Shown: piece by piece, positions 63,145-64,000 of the stretch
Layout of the letters: the number at the start of each line of letters is the position of its first letter
Numbering within the stretch: the stretch's first letter is position 1
Source of the DNA: Niveibacterium umoris
GTDB taxonomy: Bacteria; Pseudomonadota; Gammaproteobacteria; Burkholderiales; Rhodocyclaceae
Direction: 5' to 3'
Assembly: GCF_014197015.1 (NCBI RefSeq)
Contig: NZ_JACIET010000002.1
Span: 124,001 to 188,000 of the forward strand
Length of the DNA: 64,000 nucleotides
The notes under the pieces: model-generated
Databases searched by the model: none
The model's input: the letters and a program-made list of their open reading frames with translations, nothing else
Told to the model about the DNA's origin: nothing
Program-made: the position numbers and the translations under genes

Positions 63145-63852
63145 CTACCAAATATTCCCGGCGCCGGGGGTATAGGAGGCGCTGATCACCGAGTTCGAAA
63201 TCAGCGTGTCGCACTGGACCACGCCGGAGAAGCGCGACATGCCGGCGTTCACCGTGACCATGCCCGCATTCACCTCGACCATTGCACCCGCATTGACGGT
63301 GACCTTGGCTGCAGCGTCGATCGTGATGCCCGAGGTTTCGAGCTTGATCGAGTTGCCGTTGGAGTCGACCACCTCGACCTTGCCGGGGCCGTCCTGCAGC
63401 GTGATCTTCTGGCCGCCCGGGGTCTCGACGATGAACTTCTCCTGCCCGTCCTGATCGTCGAACGTGAGCTTCACGCCATTGCGCGAGCGGATCACCTTGC
63501 GGTAGTTGTTGCCGGCACCGTCCATCGAATCCGGCGGTGCATCGCTGCCGTTCCACAGTGCGCCGACCACGCAGGGGTGGCGCACATCGCCGCCCACAAA
63601 GGCCACCAGCACCTCATCACCCACATCGGGGATGAACCAGCTGCCGCGGTTGTTGCCGGCCATCAGCGTGGTCAGGCGCGCCCAGCTCTCGTAGTGCGCG
63701 CTGCCGGAATCCGGCACCCAGGGCAACTTCACCCGCACGCGGCCCTGGCCGTCCGGGTCCTTGATGTCGGTGACCTGGGCCGGATAAACGCCGTACCACG
63801 GGCCGCCAAGGCCGCTCGCGGCGCGGGTGCGGAGCTCGTCGCTCGGCATCAT
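63145..63852 (-). CDS. gpV/VgrG-like baseplate spike protein
   Basis: A 235-residue protein with an N-terminal gp5/VgrG-like OB-fold (GVYPAQVTDIKDPDGQGRVR, then RLTTLMAGNNRGSWFIPDVG, then FVGGDVRHPCVVGALWNG). A C-terminal triplex of beta-helix-type repeats (AKVTVNAGAMVEVNAGMVTV, NAGMSRF) would form the puncturing needle. It is Afp8-like in its second half. The ATG at 63852 overlaps the upstream gene (ATGA); an in-frame ATG at 63870 is also possible. Confidence 0.88.
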   Translation of the reverse strand: MMPSDELRTRAASGLGGPWYGVYPAQVTDIKDPDGQGRVRVKLPWVPDSGSAHYESWARLTTLMAGNNRGSWFIPDVGDEVLVAFVGGDVRHPCVVGALWNGSDAPPDSMDGAGNNYRKVIRSRNGVKLTFDDQDGQEKFIVETPGGQKITLQDGPGKVEVVDSNGNSIKLETSGITIDAAAKVTVNAGAMVEVNAGMVTVNAGMSRFSGVVQCDTLISNSVISASYTPGAGNIW

Positions 63853-64000
63853 GACGCGTCCCCGATCCATGCGCGTTCGAGCGCGATGTCGCTGCGCAAG
63901 CCGATCCGATTGTCGAAACGATGCGTCACGCCAACAAGATCGTATGCACCCGAGAAGAGCGCGCCGACTTCGGCGATCTCGATCCGCGTGCCGACCTTCA
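63849..64000 (-). CDS. Phage late-control D-like protein, C-terminal end (cut by window)
   Basis: The minus-strand frame open to the window edge ends at 63849. Its visible ~50 residues read KVGTRIEIAEVGALFSGAYD, LVGVTHRFDNRIGLRSDIAL and ERAWIGDAS, the C-terminal pattern of the gpD/late control hub protein. It overlaps the spike start by four bases. In Afp/PVC particles D- and V-like parts are often one protein (Afp8); here they are separate. The N-terminal part is outside the window. Confidence 0.75.
   Translation of the reverse strand, partial: KVGTRIEIAEVGALFSGAYDLVGVTHRFDNRIGLRSDIALERAWIGDAS

Overview
The window reads as a chromosomal segment of a high-GC betaproteobacterium, most like the Rhodocyclales (Azoarcus/Thauera/Zoogloea group). 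This is inferred from gene content and order: pilT and pilU beside yggS-proC-yggT, a pyrR-pyrB-pyrC' cluster led by algH and ruvX, a gshA-gshB pair of the proteobacterial type, and an EIIA-Man/HPr/EI phosphotransferase set without a sugar permease. I see no rRNA, tRNA or CRISPR array.

Region 1 (1-22 kb) is mostly housekeeping. It holds a potassium-channel tail, thiL, an EamA exporter, pgpA and pncC, then a c-di-GMP phosphodiesterase response regulator. On the minus strand follow a BamE-like lipoprotein, ubiX, purU, thrH, a DUF2807 protein, pilU and pilT. Divergent from pilT lies yggS-proC-yggT-yggU-pdxH. A minus-strand block then runs algH, ruvX, pyrR, pyrB, pyrC', a methyltransferase and a MazG-like hydrolase. 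A third PilT-type ATPase lies upstream of algH.

Region 2 (22-41 kb) is more accessory: a cupin and CurA-type reductase divergent from a LysR regulator, methyltransferases, a glycerophosphodiesterase lipoprotein, a solute-binding protein, acetyltransferases, a HAD phosphatase, a LysE-family exporter broken by a one-base frameshift, an SDR lacking the usual catalytic residues, an exported amidohydrolase, a PAP2 phosphatase and an orphan DNA methyltransferase. It ends with gshA-gshB, apbE and the PTS genes.

Region 3 (40.5-64 kb) is one long minus-strand locus that I interpret as the baseplate, fibre, ATPase and effector part of an extracellular contractile injection system (eCIS, phage-tail-like particle). 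In transcription order it encodes a late-control D-like protein (cut by the window end), a gpV/VgrG-like spike, a large protein with C-terminal membrane helices, gp25, gpJ, a TIGR02242-type tail protein, three fibre-like or unknown proteins, a further unknown, an AAA ATPase and a 1225-residue DUF4157 protein with a C-terminal nuclease-like domain. A patatin-like phospholipase follows 79 bases downstream. Sheath, tube and most other core genes would lie beyond position 64000.

The gp25-gpJ-tail module is bracketed by two direct copies of a 733-bp non-coding repeat. Several hairpins inside the repeat differ in sequence between copies but stay perfectly paired, which is the most unusual signal in the window. 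A second oddity is an in-frame 81-bp insertion-like segment, framed by 15-bp direct repeats, inside the tail protein gene.
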